Below are positions 23,530 to 31,779 of a DNA stretch of 64,000 bases, one piece after another (positions within the stretch are counted from its first letter, which is position 1; every line of letters begins with the position of its first letter). Both the position numbers and the translations under genes were made by a program. The DNA comes from Actinomadura parmotrematis (GTDB lineage: Bacteria; Actinomycetota; Actinomycetes; Streptosporangiales; Streptosporangiaceae), in the NCBI RefSeq assembly GCF_019458805.1, contig NZ_JAIBOA010000015.1, positions 152,007 through 216,006 of the forward strand, in the 5' to 3' direction. A model generated the notes under the pieces. That model saw only the letters and a list, made by a program, of their open reading frames with translations, was not told the origin of the DNA and searched no databases.

Positions 23530-24696
23530 TCATCGCGAGGGAGAGAACCGGGCCGTGCCGAGGTAATGGAAGCCGGGCTCGGGGTGCATCAGGAAGCCGT
23601 GGTGGGAGATGTTCCAGCCGTAGGCGCCGGCCATCGCGAACGCGACGACGTCGCCGGTGGCGAGGCGTCCGGCGTCCGCCTGGCGTGCGAAGACGTCCTT
23701 GGGGGTGCAGAGCTGCCCGACGAGGGTGACGGGCGCGTCGGTGGCGGGGCCGTCGCCGCCGCGGCGCAGGACGGTGAAGGGCTGGTCGTGCTGCTTGGTG
23801 ACGGGCGTGCGCAGGTGCATGGTGCCGCCGCGCAGGACGGCGTACCAGTCGCCGTGGGCGCGCTTGACGTCCAGGACGTCGGTGACGTACCAGCCGCTGT
23901 AGACGCTGACGGCGCGGCCGGGCTCGATGCGCAGGGTCTCGCCGTCACGGGCGAGGGCGGCGGCGCCTTGGGCGTAGGCGGGCCAGTCGAACAGGTGCGC
24001 GGGGTCGGCGTAGTCGACGGCCATGCCGCCGCCGAGGTTGATCTCGGGCCGGCGGACGCCGCGGGCGGCGAGCCAGGGCCGCGCCCAGGCGAGGATCTCG
24101 GCGGACTGGCGCAGCATCGCGGCGGCGTCCAGGCCGGACGCCAGGTGCGCGTGGATCCCGCGCAGCCGGACGTGCGGGGCGCTGTCCAGCAGCGGGACGC
24201 ACGCGCCGATGGCGTCGGCGTCCATGCCGAAGGGGCCGGACATCGCCAGGGCGACGCCCGCGCGGTCCCCGGCGAGGTTGACGCGCAGCAGGACGTCGGC
24301 CGGGCGGCCGAGCGCGGCCAGGCGCGCCAGCTCGTGCGGGCTCTCGACGTGCAGGCGCTCGACGCCCGCGTCCAGCGCCGCGGCCAGCTCGGCGTCGGTC
24401 TTGCCGGGCCCGCCGAAGGCGATCCGGGCGTCCGGCAGGGCGCGGCGGACGTGCGCGAGCTCGCCGCCGGAGGCGACCTCGACGCCGTCGACGTACGGCG
24501 CGAGGGCCTGGAGGATCGGGGCGTCGGGGTTGGCCTTGGCGGCGTAGAACAGCTCGGGCGCGCCCGGGGCGGCGTCCAGCGCCGCCCGGATCGCGGCGGC
24601 GTGCGCCCGCAGCGCGTCCAGGTCGTACACGAACGCCGGCAGCCCGCCCGCCCCCGCCAGCTCCGCCGCCCGCACCCGCACCGTCTCGGTGATCAT
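23530..24696 (-). CDS. Fold-type III PLP-dependent decarboxylase (diaminopimelate/ornithine decarboxylase-like)
   Basis: The protein has 388 residues. The N-terminal PLP barrel has the Schiff-base Lys in FYAAKANPD (near residue 54), an HAHLASGLD segment and the phosphate-binding GGGMAVDY. The C-terminal beta domain has the active-site Cys in GQLCTPKDVF and a Tyr in GAYGW. It matches the group that includes LysA, but stand-alone relatives act in siderophore and nonribosomal-peptide pathways. No lysine or siderophore genes are adjacent, so the substrate is open. Confidence 0.85.
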   Translation of the reverse strand: MITETVRVRAAELAGAGGLPAFVYDLDALRAHAAAIRAALDAAPGAPELFYAAKANPDAPILQALAPYVDGVEVASGGELAHVRRALPDARIAFGGPGKTDAELAAALDAGVERLHVESPHELARLAALGRPADVLLRVNLAGDRAGVALAMSGPFGMDADAIGACVPLLDSAPHVRLRGIHAHLASGLDAAAMLRQSAEILAWARPWLAARGVRRPEINLGGGMAVDYADPAHLFDWPAYAQGAAALARDGETLRIEPGRAVSVYSGWYVTDVLDVKRAHGDWYAVLRGGTMHLRTPVTKQHDQPFTVLRRGGDGPATDAPVTLVGQLCTPKDVFARQADAGRLATGDVVAFAMAGAYGWNISHHGFLMHPEPGFHYLGTARFSPSR

Positions 24697-24711
24697 GTCC
24701 CCATCCTCCCC

Positions 24712-25617
24712 TCACAGGGGGCGGGGCCGCGCGGGGGGTTCGGAGCGCTGGAACAGGACGTAGAGCCAGAGCAGCGAGGGGACCAGGACGACCGCGCCGA
24801 TGCCGAGGGCGGCGAAGACCACTTGGAGGACCGCGTCGTGCGCCGCCGCGGCGGCGACGTCCAGGCCCGCCGTCTCGGCGGCGCCCCACAGGACGGTGAC
24901 GACGGCGAGCGCGCCCGTCGCCCGGACCGCCACGTAGCGGCGGCGCAGCACCAGGACCAGCGACGCCAGCCCCGCCGCCGCCGACACGATCAGCATCGGC
25001 GAGCGGACGCCGAACACGACCGCGCCCGGCAGCGCCAGCAGCCCGACGACGACGCCCGACAGCACCGCGTAGCCCTGGAAGCGCAGCGTCGCGTCGGCGT
25101 CGCCGAGGCGGCGGGCGTCCCAGATCAGGTAGACGGCGGCGAGGTAGGCGCAGAGCGCGGTGGTGAGGACGCCGCCGTAGACGCCCGCCGCGCTCAGCCA
25201 GGACGTGCCGCCCGTCGTCACGGTCGTCGCGACCGCGCCGAAGCAGTACGGGGTGACCAGCGAGGACGCCCCGAAGATCCAGGCGTACCAGCCCTGGTCG
25301 GGGACGGCCTTGGCGAACACGAAGGTGCTGCCGCGCGCCACGATGCCGAGCGCGGCGAGCGAGAGCGGCACCCAGTGCGCCGCCATCACCGACGCGAAGA
25401 TCGGCGGGAAGGCCGTCCAGGTCATCACCAGCACGAAGATCAGCCAGACGTGGTTGGCCTCCCAGACCGGGCCCATCGCGTGCTCGATGACGTCCTTGTC
25501 GGCGCGGCGCCGCGACAGCAGGTGCCAGAGCCCGGCGCCGAAGTCGGCGCCGCCGAACAGCAGGTAGGCCGACAGGCCCACCATGACCAGCCCGAAGGCG
25601 ACGTCGGCGAGGCTCAT
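24712..25617 (-). CDS. cydB: Cytochrome bd ubiquinol oxidase subunit II
   Basis: This protein of about 301 residues has roughly eight membrane helices. It starts MSLADVAFGLVMVGLSAYLLFGGADFGAG, the family's conserved opening, and includes GPVWEANHVWLI, where the Glu and Trp are conserved. Its ATG overlaps the cydA stop (ATGA). With CydA it forms the high-affinity terminal oxidase that reduces oxygen without pumping protons. The assembly transporter cydCD is not adjacent, as it is in many actinomycetes. Confidence 0.93.
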   Translation of the reverse strand: MSLADVAFGLVMVGLSAYLLFGGADFGAGLWHLLSRRRADKDVIEHAMGPVWEANHVWLIFVLVMTWTAFPPIFASVMAAHWVPLSLAALGIVARGSTFVFAKAVPDQGWYAWIFGASSLVTPYCFGAVATTVTTGGTSWLSAAGVYGGVLTTALCAYLAAVYLIWDARRLGDADATLRFQGYAVLSGVVVGLLALPGAVVFGVRSPMLIVSAAAGLASLVLVLRRRYVAVRATGALAVVTVLWGAAETAGLDVAAAAAHDAVLQVVFAALGIGAVVLVPSLLWLYVLFQRSEPPARPRPL

Positions 25618-27002
25618 CGCGCACCCGCCGTCTCGGGCTCGGCCGCCGCGACGGGCGGGGCCGGGCGGTGCCGCATCCGCCGCAGCACGCTGACCATCGC
25701 GGCGGTCAGCAGCGCGTAGACGGCGAGCACCACGTACAGGCCGTAGCGGAGGCCGGGGTTCGGGTTGACGGCCTCGGTGGTGCGCATCACCCCGTAGACG
25801 ATCCAGGGCTGGCGTCCCACTTCGGTCACGGTCCAGCCGGCCTCCATCGCGATGACGGCGGCGGCGCCGGCGAGCGTCGCGGCGCGCAGGAACCAGCCCT
25901 GCCAGGGCAGCGCGGCGCGGCCGCCGGACGCGCCGCCCGCGCGGCGCCGCAGGAACCAGGTGAGCGCCCACCAGGCGGCGAGGCCGAGCAGCAGCATGCC
26001 GATCGCGATCATGATCTCGAAGCCGGTCTTGACGACCTCGGCGGGCGGCCGCACGTCCGCCGGGAAGGCGTCCAGCCCGCGCAGCGTCGCGTGGGTGTCG
26101 AACTTCAGCATCAGCGAGAGCATGTCGGGGACCTCGAACACCGCGAACCGGAACGGGACGCCGGCCTGGGTGTGCTCGACGCCCTCCATCGCGGCGAATT
26201 TGATCGGCTGGTTGTCGGCGACGAACCGCGTCGCCCAGTCGCCGACGAGGATCTGCAGCGGCGCGCAGACCGCGCCGAGGCTGAACGGGATCGCGAACCC
26301 GAGCCGGTTGTAGCGGTCGTCGCGCCCGGCCTTGCGGTCGCGCAGCAGCGCGACCGCGTACACCGACGCGACGAGGAAGCCGCAGACCATCAGCGACGCC
26401 AGGATCAGGTGGACGGCCTGCACGGGCGTCGCGGGGTTGAACATGGCGGCGAGCGGGTCGACGTCGGTGACCTTGCCGTCGACCAGCTTGAACCCGCGCG
26501 GCTGGTTCATCCAGGAGTTGACGGTGAGCACGAACGACGCCGACAGCAGGCCGGCGACGACGACCGGGACGCCGGTGAGGAAGTGGGCGCGCGGCGACAG
26601 CCGGTCCCACCCGTACAGGTAGATCCCCATGAAGATCGCCTCGATGAAGAAGGCGATGCCCTCCAGCGCGAACGCGGCGCCGAAGACCTGGCCGTAGGTG
26701 TCCATGAAGTTCGGCCAGAGCGTGCCCATCTCGAAGGACAGGACGGTGCCCGAGACGGCGCCGACGGCGAACAGCACGCCCGCCGCCTTCATCCAGCGGC
26801 GGGCGAGCTCGGCGTAGACGGCGTCGCCGGTGCGGAGCGCCCGCCCCTCGGCGATCAGCGTGAGGGCGGGCAGCCCGATGCCGATGGAGGCGAGCACGAT
26901 GTGGAAGCCGAGGGTGAACGCCATCTGCTGGCGGGCGGCCGCGAAGTCGGCCGGGGACGCGGCGCCCGCCGCCGCGTCGTGCAGGAGCGCGAGAGAGCTC
27001 AT
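25614..27002 (-). CDS. cydA: Cytochrome bd ubiquinol oxidase subunit I
   Basis: This 462-residue integral membrane protein carries the heme ligands of the family: His34 in FTLGFHIV, and Glu residues in FALEGIAFFIEAIF (about 114 and 121) near the heme d site. The quinol-loop motif GRQPW is present (VGRQPWIVYG) and the Q loop is short. A -10 box TACATT lies 7 bases before the ATG, overlapping the BlaI-type operator, so the gene is leaderless and likely repressed by BlaI from the divergent operon. Confidence 0.95.
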   Translation of the reverse strand: MSSLALLHDAAAGAASPADFAAARQQMAFTLGFHIVLASIGIGLPALTLIAEGRALRTGDAVYAELARRWMKAAGVLFAVGAVSGTVLSFEMGTLWPNFMDTYGQVFGAAFALEGIAFFIEAIFMGIYLYGWDRLSPRAHFLTGVPVVVAGLLSASFVLTVNSWMNQPRGFKLVDGKVTDVDPLAAMFNPATPVQAVHLILASLMVCGFLVASVYAVALLRDRKAGRDDRYNRLGFAIPFSLGAVCAPLQILVGDWATRFVADNQPIKFAAMEGVEHTQAGVPFRFAVFEVPDMLSLMLKFDTHATLRGLDAFPADVRPPAEVVKTGFEIMIAIGMLLLGLAAWWALTWFLRRRAGGASGGRAALPWQGWFLRAATLAGAAAVIAMEAGWTVTEVGRQPWIVYGVMRTTEAVNPNPGLRYGLYVVLAVYALLTAAMVSVLRRMRHRPAPPVAAAEPETAGAR

Positions 27003-27012
27003 GCCACCGAAT

Positions 27013-27052
27013 GTAGTACTACGCGTCGTAGTACTTAACTCTGTAGTACTAC
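27013..27052. promoter_or_regulatory. Triple BlaI-type operator between cydAB and blaI
   Basis: GTAGTACT occurs three times at exactly 15-base steps (27013, 27028, 27043); the first and third are the perfect 10-base palindrome GTAGTACTAC. The first two also form a larger perfect inverted repeat with 9-base arms (AGTACTACG and complement, 27015-27035, 3-base centre). BlaI/MecI proteins recognise TGTAGTA/TACTACA-like dyads. One end overlaps the cydA -10 box; the blaI -10 (TAACCT, 27081-27086) lies on the other side. Confidence 0.8.
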
Positions 27053-27094
27053 CCGGCGTGGTGACTTGTCTCTCAGTCGGTTAACCTGAGTGCC

Positions 27095-27490
27095 GTGAAG
27101 GGTCTGGGAGAGCTTGAACGCACTGTCATGGAGGTTCTGTGGGCGCGCGAGGACGCCGGCCTGGCGGCGGCGACCGCCCGCGACGTGAGCCGCGCGCTCG
27201 CCGGCGACCGTGATCTGGCCCACACCACCGTGATGACCGTCCTGGACCGGCTGGCCAAGAAGGATTTCCTGCAGCGCGAGCGCGACGGGCGGGCCTGGCG
27301 GTACCGGCCGGTGGAGAGCCGGGAGGGCTACGTCGCCGAACTGATGCTCGGCGCCCTCAATGAGACGGGCGACCGCGACGCGGCTCTGGCACACTTCGTC
27401 AAGTCGGTCTCGCGTGATGAGATCGATGTGATCCGCCAGGCACTGGCCGACCTCACCTCGCGCACCCCAGGTAAGGAGCCACCGGCATGA
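27095..27490 (+). CDS. blaI: BlaI/MecI-family transcriptional repressor
   Basis: This 131-residue protein starts with GTG. The winged helix has GLGELERTVMEVLW at the start, VSRALAGDRDLAHTTVMTVLDRLAKKDFL as recognition helices (shown in two parts in the family), then a C-terminal dimer helix. The family controls beta-lactamase genes and, in M. tuberculosis (Rv1846c), also ATP-synthase genes, and is inactivated by proteolysis. It overlaps the M56 peptidase gene by four bases and faces cydAB across a triple operator. Confidence 0.9.
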   Translation: MKGLGELERTVMEVLWAREDAGLAAATARDVSRALAGDRDLAHTTVMTVLDRLAKKDFLQRERDGRAWRYRPVESREGYVAELMLGALNETGDRDAALAHFVKSVSRDEIDVIRQALADLTSRTPGKEPPA

Positions 27491-28395
27491 CCGGAGCGGC
27501 CCTGCTCGCACTGATCTCGCTGGCGACCGTCGGCGGCGCGCACGCGCTGTCCAAGGCGCGCTGGACGTGGCGCTCGCCGCGCACCGGCATCGCCCTCTGG
27601 CAGGCGCTCGGCCTCGGCTGGGGCGTCTCCACGATCGGGGCGCTGCTCGGCCTGGCCCTGCTGCCCTACCAGCGGGGCATCGTGCACGGCCTGCCCGGCC
27701 TCGTCGCCGACCAGGCCGCCCGGCTGGACACCGTCCACCTGACCGCGCTGCTCGCCGCCGCCAGCCTCGCCGCCGTCCTCGTCGCGATGCTGATGTGGGC
27801 GGTGTTCCGCGTCGTGCGGGCCCGGCGCCGGCACCGCGCGCTGCTCGCGCTCGTCTCGCGCCGCGACTCGGCCGTCCCCGGCACCCTCGTGCTGGACCAC
27901 CCGGGCGCCGCCGCGTACTGCGTGCCGGGCGTCCGCTCGTCCAAGGTCGTGGTGAGCGCCGGCACGCTGGAGCTCCTGGACGCCGACGAGCTGGCCGCCG
28001 TCCTCGCGCACGAGCGCGCCCACGCGCGCGAGCGCCACGACCTCGTGCTGCTGCCCTTCGCCTCGCTCCGGCAGGTGTTCCCGCAGATCGGGCTGGTCGG
28101 GCGGTGCCTGGACGCGGTCGAGCTGCTGATCGAGATGGCCGCCGACGACCGCGCCCGGCGGCAGCGTCCCGCGCGCGAGCTCGCGACCGCGCTGCTGCGC
28201 TTCGCCGCCGCCCGCCCGGGACCGGCCCCGTCCGGCACCCTCGGCGTCGCGACCGCCGACGACATCCCGGTGATGGCCCGGGTGAACCGGCTGCTGGAGC
28301 CGGTGCCCGCCCGCCGCGGCGTCCGCCTCGCCGCCGCCCTCGCCGTCCCGGTCATCGCCCTGCTCCCCGCCGTCCTCTACGCCCTGCCGCACTGA
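27487..28395 (+). CDS. M56-family membrane metallopeptidase (BlaR1/Rv1845c-like)
   Basis: The protein has 302 residues. Four membrane helices (about 5-20, 37-60, 85-108 and the C-terminal 280-298) flank a cytoplasmic peptidase domain with HERAH at 175-179; a downstream EMAADD supplies the likely third ligand Glu. Unlike staphylococcal BlaR1 there is no penicillin-binding sensor domain, as in mycobacterial Rv1845c. It presumably cleaves BlaI in response to an unknown signal. It is coupled to blaI by ATGA. Confidence 0.88.
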   Translation: MTGAALLALISLATVGGAHALSKARWTWRSPRTGIALWQALGLGWGVSTIGALLGLALLPYQRGIVHGLPGLVADQAARLDTVHLTALLAAASLAAVLVAMLMWAVFRVVRARRRHRALLALVSRRDSAVPGTLVLDHPGAAAYCVPGVRSSKVVVSAGTLELLDADELAAVLAHERAHARERHDLVLLPFASLRQVFPQIGLVGRCLDAVELLIEMAADDRARRQRPARELATALLRFAAARPGPAPSGTLGVATADDIPVMARVNRLLEPVPARRGVRLAAALAVPVIALLPAVLYALPH

Positions 28396-28404
28396 TCCGG
28401 CCCG

Positions 28405-28435
28405 CCGTCCTCGCGGGCTCAGTCCGCGAGGACGG
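28405..28435. terminator. Hairpin between convergent M56 and PPOX genes
   Basis: Perfect 12-base arms (CCGTCCTCGCGG and complement) surround a 7-base loop that holds the PPOX stop codon. There is no T tract. Confidence 0.7.
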
Positions 28436-28883
28436 TGCCGTAGAGGCGGTCCGCGCGGAGGCGGACGACGAGCCGGCGGTCCTTGGCCATCTGCTCCAGG
28501 AAGGCCCGCTCGTCGGCCGGGTCGGGGTAGCCGGGCGTCATCGCGAGCAGCTCGCGGCCGACCGCGTCGCCCGGCTCGGCGGACGGCGCCGACAGCTCCG
28601 CCGTCCCCTCGACCACCGCGAAGCCGAGATGGTCGGGCGTGGCGACGTGCAGCGCGGCGCGCGGGTCGGTCCGGAGCTGCCGGACCTTCAGGCGGCCCTC
28701 GACGGTGGAGATCCTGATCGTCCGCTCGGCGGCGTCCCAGGCGAACACCACCGTGGACAGGTGGGGATGGCCGCTCGCGCGGTTGGTGGCGAGGACGCCG
28801 AACGGCTGGGCGGCGAGGATCGCCTCCAGGTCGCCGCCGGCGAGCTTCTTCGGGCCGGGGCCCTGGCCGGGTCCGTAGGTCAT
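28419..28883 (-). CDS. PPOX-class (F420/FMN-dependent) flavin-split-barrel protein
   Basis: The protein has 154 residues. The split barrel includes LAAQPFGVLATNRASGHPH (N-terminal half conserved in the TIGR-type PPOX F420 enzymes) and VEGRLKVRQLRTDPRAALH. Such proteins in actinomycetes mostly use F420H2 to reduce quinones or biliverdin. It is 13 bases downstream of an MFS gene on the same strand and may be cotranscribed with it. Confidence 0.8.
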   Translation of the reverse strand: MTYGPGQGPGPKKLAGGDLEAILAAQPFGVLATNRASGHPHLSTVVFAWDAAERTIRISTVEGRLKVRQLRTDPRAALHVATPDHLGFAVVEGTAELSAPSAEPGDAVGRELLAMTPGYPDPADERAFLEQMAKDRRLVVRLRADRLYGTVLAD

Positions 28884-28896
28884 CGGTCTCTCCTTG

Positions 28897-30297
28897 TCAG
28901 GCGTGGGCGGTGACGGGCGCGTCCTCGGCGGCAGGGGCGTCCGCCGCCTTCGGGCGCCGCAGGACGAGCAGGGTGAGGGCGAGCGCGGCGAGCAGCAGGG
29001 CGCCGCCCACCGCGAACGCCAGGTGGTAGCCGCCGACGTCGCGCGGGCCGTCGCTGTGCGCGGCGGCGAGCGTGGTGAGGGCGGCGACGCCGAGCGCGGC
29101 GCCGATCTGCTGGGTGGTGTTGAACAGCCCGGACGTCACGCCCGCGTCCTCGGGCGCGGCCCCGGACATGCCGAGCCCGGTGAGCGCGGTGATCGCGAGC
29201 CCGAAGCCGCCCGACAGCAGCATCAGCGGCAGGACGTCCACCAGGTAGTTCCCGTCGGCGGGCAGCCGGACCAGCCAGAACCGGGCGGCGAGCAGGAGCA
29301 CCAGGCCGATGACGAGCGCGGTCCTCTCGCCCAGCCGGGCGATGGCGCGGGCCGACAGGCCGAGCGCGACGGCGCCGATGGACAGTGCGGCGGGCAGCAT
29401 CGCGAGGCCGGTCGCGGTCGCGCCGTAGCCGAGGACGTCCTGGAGGTAGAGCGTGATCAGCACCTGGAAGCTGAACAGCCCGGCGAGCAGGAGCAGCTGG
29501 ATCAGGTTGGCGCCCCACACGTTGCGCGGCCGCAGGACGCGGAGCGGCAGGAGCGGGGCGGCGGCGGCCGCCTGCCGGGCGGCGAACGCGGCGAGCAGCA
29601 GGACGGACGCGGCCGCGTACCACACGCCCGTCGCGTCGAACCGGACGATCGCGTAGACGCCCGCCATCGCGCCGCCCGTCACCAGCACCGCGCCGAGGCC
29701 GTCCGCGCCGCGCACCGTGCCGGGCGCCGCGTCGCGCTCCAGCAGGCGGAACGCGCCGGCGACGGCGGCGGCGCCGAGCGGCAGGTTGATCAGGAACACC
29801 CAGTGCCAGCTCAGCGCGTCGGTGAGGACGCCGCCGAGGACCTGGCCGATGGACGCGCCGGCCGAGCCGGTGAAGGCGAACGCGCCGAGCGCCCTGCCGC
29901 GCTCGGCGGGCTCGGGGAACAGCGTGATGATCATCCCGAGCGCGACGGCGGAGGCGAGCGCCCCGCCGGCGCCCTGCGCGAACCGCGCGGCGACCAGCGT
30001 CGCGGGGCTCGTCGCGGCGCCGCAGAGCAGCGAGGCGGCGGTGAACAGCACCAGCCCGGCGACGAACACCCGCCGCCGCCCGAGCAGGTCGCCGAGCCGC
30101 CCGCCGAGCAGCAGCAGCCCGCCGAAGGCGATCATGTAGGCGTTGACGGCCCAGGTCAGGCCGCCGGGGGAGAAGCGCAGGTCGCGCTGGATCGCGGGCA
30201 GCGCCACGGTGACGATGCTGCCGTCCAGGACGACCATCAGCGTGCCGGCGCACAGCACGGCGAGGGCCGCCCAGCGGTTGCGGGAGGAAGCGGGCAT
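28897..30297 (-). CDS. MFS drug efflux transporter, DHA2 (14-helix) family
   Basis: This 466-residue protein has about 14 membrane helices. The A-type loop motif reads LGGRLGDLLGRRRVF, and motif C of antiporters is near GSAGASIGQVLGG. The N-terminus has the conserved LDGSIVTVALPAIQ. It probably exports hydrophobic drugs or cations. A MarR gene lies upstream on the same strand, 94 bases away, with an AT-rich control stretch between them. Confidence 0.9.
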   Translation of the reverse strand: MPASSRNRWAALAVLCAGTLMVVLDGSIVTVALPAIQRDLRFSPGGLTWAVNAYMIAFGGLLLLGGRLGDLLGRRRVFVAGLVLFTAASLLCGAATSPATLVAARFAQGAGGALASAVALGMIITLFPEPAERGRALGAFAFTGSAGASIGQVLGGVLTDALSWHWVFLINLPLGAAAVAGAFRLLERDAAPGTVRGADGLGAVLVTGGAMAGVYAIVRFDATGVWYAAASVLLLAAFAARQAAAAAPLLPLRVLRPRNVWGANLIQLLLLAGLFSFQVLITLYLQDVLGYGATATGLAMLPAALSIGAVALGLSARAIARLGERTALVIGLVLLLAARFWLVRLPADGNYLVDVLPLMLLSGGFGLAITALTGLGMSGAAPEDAGVTSGLFNTTQQIGAALGVAALTTLAAAHSDGPRDVGGYHLAFAVGGALLLAALALTLLVLRRPKAADAPAAEDAPVTAHA

Positions 30298-30390
30298 CGG
30301 ATCTCTCCTGTTCCGAGGTGGACAGGAAAGACGCTAACAGATGATTCCGTTGCAGACTATATTTATCGGATCTTTCTTGCCGCGGCCCGT
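30298..30390. promoter_or_regulatory. AT-rich control region of the MFS gene
   Basis: This 93-base gap between the MarR stop and the MFS start includes about 35 bases (30335-30370) far richer in AT than anything nearby (GACTATATTTATC). That is likely the MFS promoter and the binding site of the adjacent MarR protein. No clean palindrome is visible. Confidence 0.45.
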
Positions 30391-30876
30391 TCAGGTGCGG
30401 GCGCGGGGGCGGCGGACGGGGGCGGGGGCCTCGGCGGGCTCGGCCAGGTGGCCGGTGGCGAGGCGGTTGAGGGCGCGCAGGAAGACCTCGCGCTCGCCGT
30501 CCGGGAGGGACGCGAGGGCGTCCTCGTGGACGCCGTCGACGAGGCGCTGGCTCTCGGCGGCGACCTTCGCCCCGGCCGGCGTCACCGAGATGATGCGGGC
30601 GCGGCGGTCGGTGCTGGACGGGCGGCGCTCGGCGTAGCCGGCCTTCTCCAGGGCGTCGACGGTCACCACCATCGTGGTCTTGTCCATGTCGCCGATCTCG
30701 GCGAGCTGGATCTGCGTCCGCTCCTCCTCCAGCGCGTGCACGAGGACGCAGTGCATGCGGGCGGTGAGACCGATTCCGGCCAGCGCCGCCGCCATCTTGG
30801 AGCGCAGCACGTGGCCGGTGTGGTCGAGCAGGTAGGACAGGTCGACCTCGGCGGCCGAGGGCCTCATGGACGTCAT
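30391..30876 (-). CDS. MarR-family regulator of the adjacent MFS pump
   Basis: This 161-residue protein has the MarR winged helix: LAEIGDMDKTTMVVTVDALEKAGYAERRPSSTDRRAR (recognition helix and wing, about 60-97). The tail is Pro/Arg-rich. The ATG at 30876 is chosen because a TAGCCT box lies 7 bases upstream; a second ATG follows three codons on. It is oriented with the MFS gene and is divergent from a MmyB-like regulator. Confidence 0.85.
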   Translation of the reverse strand: MTSMRPSAAEVDLSYLLDHTGHVLRSKMAAALAGIGLTARMHCVLVHALEEERTQIQLAEIGDMDKTTMVVTVDALEKAGYAERRPSSTDRRARIISVTPAGAKVAAESQRLVDGVHEDALASLPDGEREVFLRALNRLATGHLAEPAEAPAPVRRPRART

Positions 30877-30903
30877 GCCGCCCAGGCTACCAACCGATCC
30901 CGT

Positions 30904-30918
30904 AGTGGATAATCCGCT
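30904..30918. promoter_or_regulatory. Operator candidate between MarR and MmyB-like genes
   Basis: AGTGGAT-A-ATCCGCT is an inverted repeat matching in six of seven positions, in the 84-base divergent gap. A CATACT box (30949-30954) six bases before the GTG of the next gene indicates a leaderless start. Confidence 0.45.
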
Positions 30919-30960
30919 GACTTCCTCACCTCGCGGCGTCCTCCCCCGCATACTGGGCGG

Positions 30961-31779
30961 GTGGACCGTCGAACCGAGCTGGGCGCGTTCCTCCACGCCC
31001 GCCGCGCCCGGCTGTCCCCGGCCGACCTCGGGCTGGACGCGGCCGGCGGGCGGCGCCGCGTCCCCGGCCTGCGCCGCTCCGAGGTCGCGGCGGAGGCCGG
31101 CATCAGCGCCGACTACTACGCGCGGCTGGAGCAGGGCCGCGACCTCAACGTGTCCGAGGAGGTGCTCGACGGCCTCGCGCGGGTGCTGCGCCTGTCCGAG
31201 GTTGAGCGCCGCCACCTGCACGAGCTGGCCCGGCCCGGAGGCGCGCGCGCGCCGGAGGTGCAGCTCGTCCGGCCGCAGCTCCTCCAGGTGCTGGAGACGA
31301 TGGAGGCGGCCCCCGCGCTGGTCCTCGGCCGCCGCCTGGACGTGCTCGCCTGGAACCGGCTGGCGACCCGGCTCGTCGCCGACTTCCCGCTGCTCGCCCC
31401 CGGCGAGCGCAACATGGTGCGGCTGCTGTTCCTCGACCCGGACGTGCGGCGGGCCTTCCCCGACTGGTCCCGCGTCGCCCGCCGCGCCGTCGGGGACCTG
31501 CGCCTCGACGCGGGCCGGCACCGCGACGACCCGCGCCTTGCGCACCTGGTCGGCGAGCTGTCGCTCGCGAGCGCGGAGTTCAGCCGGTGGTGGGCCGAGC
31601 GCCCGACGGACGAGCCGCCCGGCGGGACGCTGCGCGTCCGCCACCCCGAGGCGGGCGAGCTGGTCCTCGGCTACGAGGCGATGCACCTGGCGGTCGACCC
31701 CGACCAGACGCTGGTGGTCTGCGCGGCCGACCGCGGGTCGGCGGCCGAGGCGGCGCTGCGGGCTATGCTGGACCCATGA
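30961..31779 (+). CDS. Helix-turn-helix regulator with MmyB-like ligand domain
   Basis: This 272-residue protein starts with GTG. The XRE-type N-terminal domain (about 5-85) has VPGLRRSEVAAEAGISADYYARLEQGRD, diagnostic of this large actinomycete family. The MmyB-like C-terminal domain (about 100-265) has WNRLATRLVADF and a PAS-like fold that binds fatty-acid-type ligands in relatives. Such proteins often sit next to short-chain reductases or transporters they control; here the neighbours are the MarR gene and trpS. The trpS leader promoter lies within the end of this gene. Confidence 0.85.
   Translation: MDRRTELGAFLHARRARLSPADLGLDAAGGRRRVPGLRRSEVAAEAGISADYYARLEQGRDLNVSEEVLDGLARVLRLSEVERRHLHELARPGGARAPEVQLVRPQLLQVLETMEAAPALVLGRRLDVLAWNRLATRLVADFPLLAPGERNMVRLLFLDPDVRRAFPDWSRVARRAVGDLRLDAGRHRDDPRLAHLVGELSLASAEFSRWWAERPTDEPPGGTLRVRHPEAGELVLGYEAMHLAVDPDQTLVVCAADRGSAAEAALRAMLDP

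Noticed and set aside
23530..28395. A biosynthetic gene cluster around the PLP decarboxylase and transporters
   Set aside because: No NRPS, PKS, terpene or RiPP core enzyme is nearby; neighbours are respiratory and regulatory genes.
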